The notes under the pieces are model-generated. The model ran no database searches and was not told where the DNA came from. It saw nothing but the letters and a program-made list of their open reading frames with translations. A stretch of 64,000 nt of DNA from Cryptomeria japonica. Lineage: Eukaryota > Streptophyta > Pinopsida > Cupressales > Cupressaceae. Location: the NCBI RefSeq assembly GCF_030272615.1, contig NC_081407.1, forward strand, positions 376,646,877 to 376,710,876, in the 5' to 3' direction. Shown here in pieces: positions 60,180 to 64,000 of the stretch. The position numbers were made by a program, and so were the translations under genes. Numbering within the stretch: position 1 is the first letter of the stretch; each line of letters opens with the position of its first letter.

Positions 60180-60730
60180 ATTTATTAACTAATAATTAAT
60201 TGATTCATATAGTTTATTTAGTATTAAAATAAATTAATGGATGACATTAATATTTAATATTAATGTGTGATAAATATGATTGGGAGATCAGGATTCATTA
60301 ATATTTATATTATGATTTTATATTACTATTATTTTATGGTCTAATGTTTATTTGGATATTTATTATTGATCTTTTGATTTATTGGATTATTATTTATTTA
60401 TTTTCTGTATTGTTTATTTATTTATTTATTGTTGGGTTATTTATTGTTTATTTAATTATTTATTGTTTTGATTATTTATTTATTTATTTGCCTTGTGTTT
60501 TTTATTGGTTATTTATTTGTTATAATTTATGTACCTACCCCTTGTTATTATTGACCCTCATGGGAGTTGTGATTGTGAGGATATGTTTATTTAACTGATT
60601 GTTTATTTATTTAAATTATTTGTGGTTTTATATTTAATTAGTGTATTTATTTATATTGTCTTTGATTTATTATTATTATTATTTATTTATATATTATTCC
60701 ATTCTCTTGTTACTAATTGAGTAATTAGAT
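60180..60730. repeat. Low-complexity (ATTT)n-rich block
   Basis: Dense runs of TTTATTTA and TTATTATT, strongest at 60370-60500 and 60600-60690. The hydrophobic 84-residue frame at 60344-60598 is a translation of this repeat and is not a gene. Confidence 0.8.
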
Positions 60731-61279
60731 ATTATGTTTATACCTACTCTATTATTTTATTGGTTGAGATTTGTGGGTAAGTAAATAATATTATTTTATG
60801 TTCTTACCTCATTTTTTTGGAAGGGGGTTGGTATAAAATATAGTTTATTGGAATATTTTGATTGAAGGATATTTTTCTATAACCTCAAATTTTATTTATT
60901 ACCTTTTTCCTATGTGTTTCCAGGTGTTGGCTTCTCTGAGAATTTTGAATATTGCTAGAGATTTTGGTTTGGATTGGAAGCTTGGACTGGATTGTTGTAT
61001 CTTGATGATTTTTGTTTTGCTCTTCATCAGATTTCTCTTTCCATCACTCTATTTTTTAGGTTGGAGCTATACCTTTACTCTTGCATTTCAACTTTAAAAT
61101 GAGTTGTTTACTCCGTGTTTGCATAAAGATTGTTTTTTGGAGATTGGGAGTGCTATGTATCTCATTTGTGAGTCTGTATGCAATTTTGGGTGGATTCATA
61201 ATTTTATATGTTTTGTTTTTCATGTTTTTGGACTTTGGCACCATGCACTACATAATGGCCTCTATGTGTCATTTTGCAC
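60731..61279. other. Spacer without recognised features
   Basis: AT-rich. Contains a pyrimidine-rich stretch ending TTTCCAG near 60923, which could look like a splice acceptor, but no supporting exon is recognised. Overlapping short hydrophobic frames are not called. Confidence 0.45.
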
Positions 61280-61335
61280 CATGGATGCGCTAAAGGGCTC
61301 CATGGATGCGCTAAAGGGCTCCATGGATGCGCTAT
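61280..61335 (+). repeat. 21-bp tandem repeat, about 2.7 copies
   Basis: The unit CATGGATGCGCTAAAGGGCTC occurs at about 61280-61300 and 61301-61321, with a partial copy at 61322-61335. It would encode MDALKGS repeats. Notably more GC-rich than its surroundings. Confidence 0.85.
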
Positions 61336-61480
61336 TCTACTTTGTTTATTCAGTTTGATATTTTTGCCCATGTGAGGTCACTTTTCTATTTTGGATTTGT
61401 ACTAAAGGCATGTGAGGATGTTCTAGAGATTCTTGATTCTATGGATTGCCCAAATTTGGTTTTTTCATTGTTATTTTGGC

Positions 61481-61640
61481 TCCGACAAGAGGGGTAATGC
61501 CTTGTTATTGAGGATTGTGCATATATGTTGATTTCGCTCTAACAAGGAGGGGAATGCCTTGTTGTTGAGGATGTTTTATATGAGCTCCAATGGGATGGAT
61601 TGCCTCACTATTGAGGATGTATTGCACATTGTTGAGTAAG
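61481..61640 (+). repeat. Three imperfect repeats of about 50-60 bp
   Basis: Each unit has GCTCC/GCTCT, a purine run (AAGAGGGG, AAGGAGGGG or TGGGATGG), then TGCCT and TTGAGGAT. Units begin near 61481, 61537 and 61583. Diverged, so probably an old local duplication. Confidence 0.6.
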
Positions 61641-62236
61641 ATGTTGGTTTACTTACTCCTACTATTTTTATGCTTTGATTGGCAAAGGCTCTTTCTTTAT
61701 GTGTTGACTTTATTGTTCGTATTGTGCTTCAATTATATTAGTGATGTTGTGTCGATGGATTCATTTCATGTTGAGCCTTCATGATGTTATTTTGATGTCA
61801 TTATGTTTATGTTTTACCCTAAGGCCTTAGTCCATGGATAGGGAGAGTGGTCTCTTGCATGTGTAGGATTGGGGTCATGAGCAATAGGCTACTAAGAGGT
61901 TCCTATAGAGGATGCTTAGGGACTAGACCTGTCATGTGACCACATGAAGAGTTTATGTATAATTTAAAGTGATAAACATAATAATTTTATTAGTGGGAAT
62001 GGGTAATTAGGACTCACATAATCAAGATAATGAATAGTTGTTGTGCCCCACTAATAGCCCTTGAGGAGAGACTTGGGATGAGATTGGGAAGACCGTTGTG
62101 ATGGTAAGACAAACTCCCTTGATTGGCTCCACATGTCTATCAAGGTGTGGTTTGGCCCCATCTTTGTGAGGATAGCATGTGATTAAACTCTTTCCCTACA
62201 TGTGTCCATGATCCTTATGTCCTTATTGTTGATTAC
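61641..62236. other. Spacer without recognised features
   Basis: No supported frame or terminus. It could be part of an unrecognised LTR, but no boundary is visible. Confidence 0.4.
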
Positions 62237-62900
62237 TGATATGGACACAATACACTAGAAGGAGGTAAACCTTGAACCAACCAAAATCTAAGGCTCACAA
62301 ACTCAACCGGTAATCCCTGTTTCCAAATATCCTTACACAACACCAAGTCAAAAAATGGTTCAATGACACCAAACAACACCTTAGACAACCTCAAGGCTCC
62401 ACTATGTCTACTTACAAACAACTAACACTTCTCAAGTTTTCGTGTGACTACACACACCTTTGCATACAATGAGTGGGCTACTACTAGGCTTAAGGGTTTG
62501 AACGGCCCACTTGACCAATTCTAAACAAAAATACTTGGAGGGGTGTTCTCACAACACCTGAACACAAATGAAATAGGATTTCATGGTTTAGTTCCACCAA
62601 AACATCTAATTTGACTCACTTACCCACAAACCTGAACCACTTGCTATTAGGCCTCCTTTTGAAGGAATCAAGTGATAAATTTTGACACCCTAAGGATCTA
62701 GACAAAAAAATTATGTTTTTAGATTCCCTTTCGGGATTTCTAAACAGTATCTTAGTTTCTAGTACTGGATCAACTTGCAGATATTCCAACCGGTGTTGCA
62801 CTAACAAACATAATAGGGCTTTTAGACCTATTTGACTGAACACCTTTCACAAAATGGCTTGGTTCTCCTAATGGGTGACCATCACTGGCCATGAAATTTC
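62237..62900 (-). repeat. Possible LTR terminus (minus orientation)
   Basis: TGATATGGACACAATACACT followed by AGAAGGAGGTAAACC resembles the plus-strand left edges of the minus-strand LTRs here (TG, then ACTGAGAGGGG, then TGAATCA). The second LTR edge, hairpin, primer site and polypurine tract were not found, so the right limit is arbitrary. Confidence 0.25.
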
Positions 62901-64000
62901 ATGTAAACCTCCAAAGTACTCTTCTACCACATTCAAACCCTTTTCCAATGCTCTACCACTCAATTCTCACGCACTGTACTCATCAAACCGATCTGTCACA
63001 TAGAGATGTCAGACCTAGGGTTAGTTCTCCATCCTCTTTGCCTTGTTGTATCCTCTTAAAGGATTTGGTTACTGACATATGATATAGTGGCCTATCATCT
63101 CCATAAAATGGTAGAGTATTCAATTAAGGATTGATAGGCCAAAACCCATTATTGCAGTCAAACCCTAGGGGTTTAAGGGTTTAGGCTACCCAGTAGAGAT
63201 TTGCTTGTAAAATAGGGCAGCGATCACTTCAAGACTTCACACTAAAAGAAAAACAAAGGTAAAAAAATCTAGTTATATGATCTATGCCATGAGAATTCTT
63301 ACCAATCCACTTTTAGTATGCAATCAACATAAATTTGATGGTTTTTCTGAGTTTCCAATAGTTCTTGATGCTTCAATTTATTTCTAAAATCAACCAACAC
63401 AACCAACATACATTATTCAATGTTTGGGGCCTTTAAAGGTGTTTCCCAAACAAACACAACCTCCTCCAACTATTTTTTAAACTGAACTAACCATTGGAGA
63501 ATCACAACTTACAAAATGTGCAAAATTGTCAAGACAACAAATTGACAATATGACAACTTTTGCATAATTTGACCAACTTAAACTCTAGATTGTCATAGTC
63601 CCCCAAAATGATTACATTTTACTCTAAAACATCAAAAAGGACTCAAATATACTTGTGATCACTTGATCCCTCAATCTAGACTATTTTGACCCTTATTGAC
63701 TCAATTTGCTCTACCAGACCCTAGATGACAATTTGACCCAAACATGGACAAACTTGCCACAATCCTAGGAAATTGAATTACAAAAAGGACCCATAGGGTC
63801 TTATTACATTTATTCTAACTAATATAAAATCATCTTGTTCCTGACTCATGCCTTCATAGGTAGGTTCTCCTACACCATACTCCCCGAGTGAAATTTTTGT
63901 CATGTCCTCTTAAGGACTAACTACTACAAATCACTACCTTGCTTTTTGATATCTTCCTCCAGCATCCAGGTAGCTTTTGAGTTAGGAAGGCCCTGCCATT
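62901..64000. other. Spacer without recognised features
   Basis: AT-rich, many short frames in both strands, no domain and no repeat termini recognised up to the window edge. Confidence 0.5.

Noticed and set aside
60344-60598. 84-residue highly hydrophobic frame resembling a membrane protein
   Set aside because: It is a direct translation of (ATTT)n-rich DNA. No start context or homology is visible.
61081-61358. Overlapping hydrophobic frames, one with MDALKGS repeats
   Set aside because: Short, overlapping, and the repeat arises from a 21-bp DNA duplication. No gene evidence.

Overview
The window is repeat-dense plant nuclear DNA, most likely from a large-genome seed plant. A conifer or other gymnosperm is my guess from the style of the repeats, not something the sequence proves. 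I see no intact host gene, tRNA, rRNA or CRISPR array. About four fifths of the window is LTR retrotransposon. The autonomous elements are Ty1/copia type: Gag with one CCHC knuckle, then aspartic protease, integrase, reverse transcriptase and RNase H. Primer sites match the plant initiator-methionine tRNA. Every coding region has stop codons, frameshifts or lost catalytic residues, so all copies look dead.

The elements are nested. An unknown, decayed ORF (called K here; pieces at 2369-5095, 33667-33956 and 48904-49986) appears to be the substrate. Copia element A (5107-24263, both LTRs truncated) carries element B (9654-23622, target duplication AGGTG) in its 3' tail. B carries element C (14580-21877, target duplication GTTGC/T) inside its RNase H domain. 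Minus-strand element D starts inside A's 3' LTR (24264-33666) and carries solo LTR H (28296-29414, target duplication TTACA). Element E (33957-48903) sits in K with its frame restored across the insertion. Minus-strand element F (35703-43601) sits inside E's gag. Minus-strand copia element G (50694-57963) lies in AT-rich DNA to the right.

A, B, C, E and G are degraded autonomous copia elements. D and F differ: they have full-size LTRs, a primer site and a polypurine tract, but no recognisable protease, integrase, RT or RNase H. Each instead encodes ORF1, a coiled-coil protein with a tandem array of CCHC zinc knuckles, and ORF2, a long protein I do not recognise. Although their LTRs are unlike, their ORF2 proteins align in several blocks. 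This shared two-ORF, pol-less design is the best candidate in the window for an undescribed system.

Across families the LTRs share a stem-loop motif, with paired changes in F that suggest selection on RNA structure. Most also share a TTGTCATTGATGTCAA-like motif near the LTR start that recurs beside purine tracts upstream of the 3' LTR.

The right end (57964-64000) holds an LTR scrap, one decayed coiled-coil-like ORF, a (ATTT)n-rich low-complexity block, two short tandem repeats, a possible LTR terminus and otherwise featureless AT-rich DNA.
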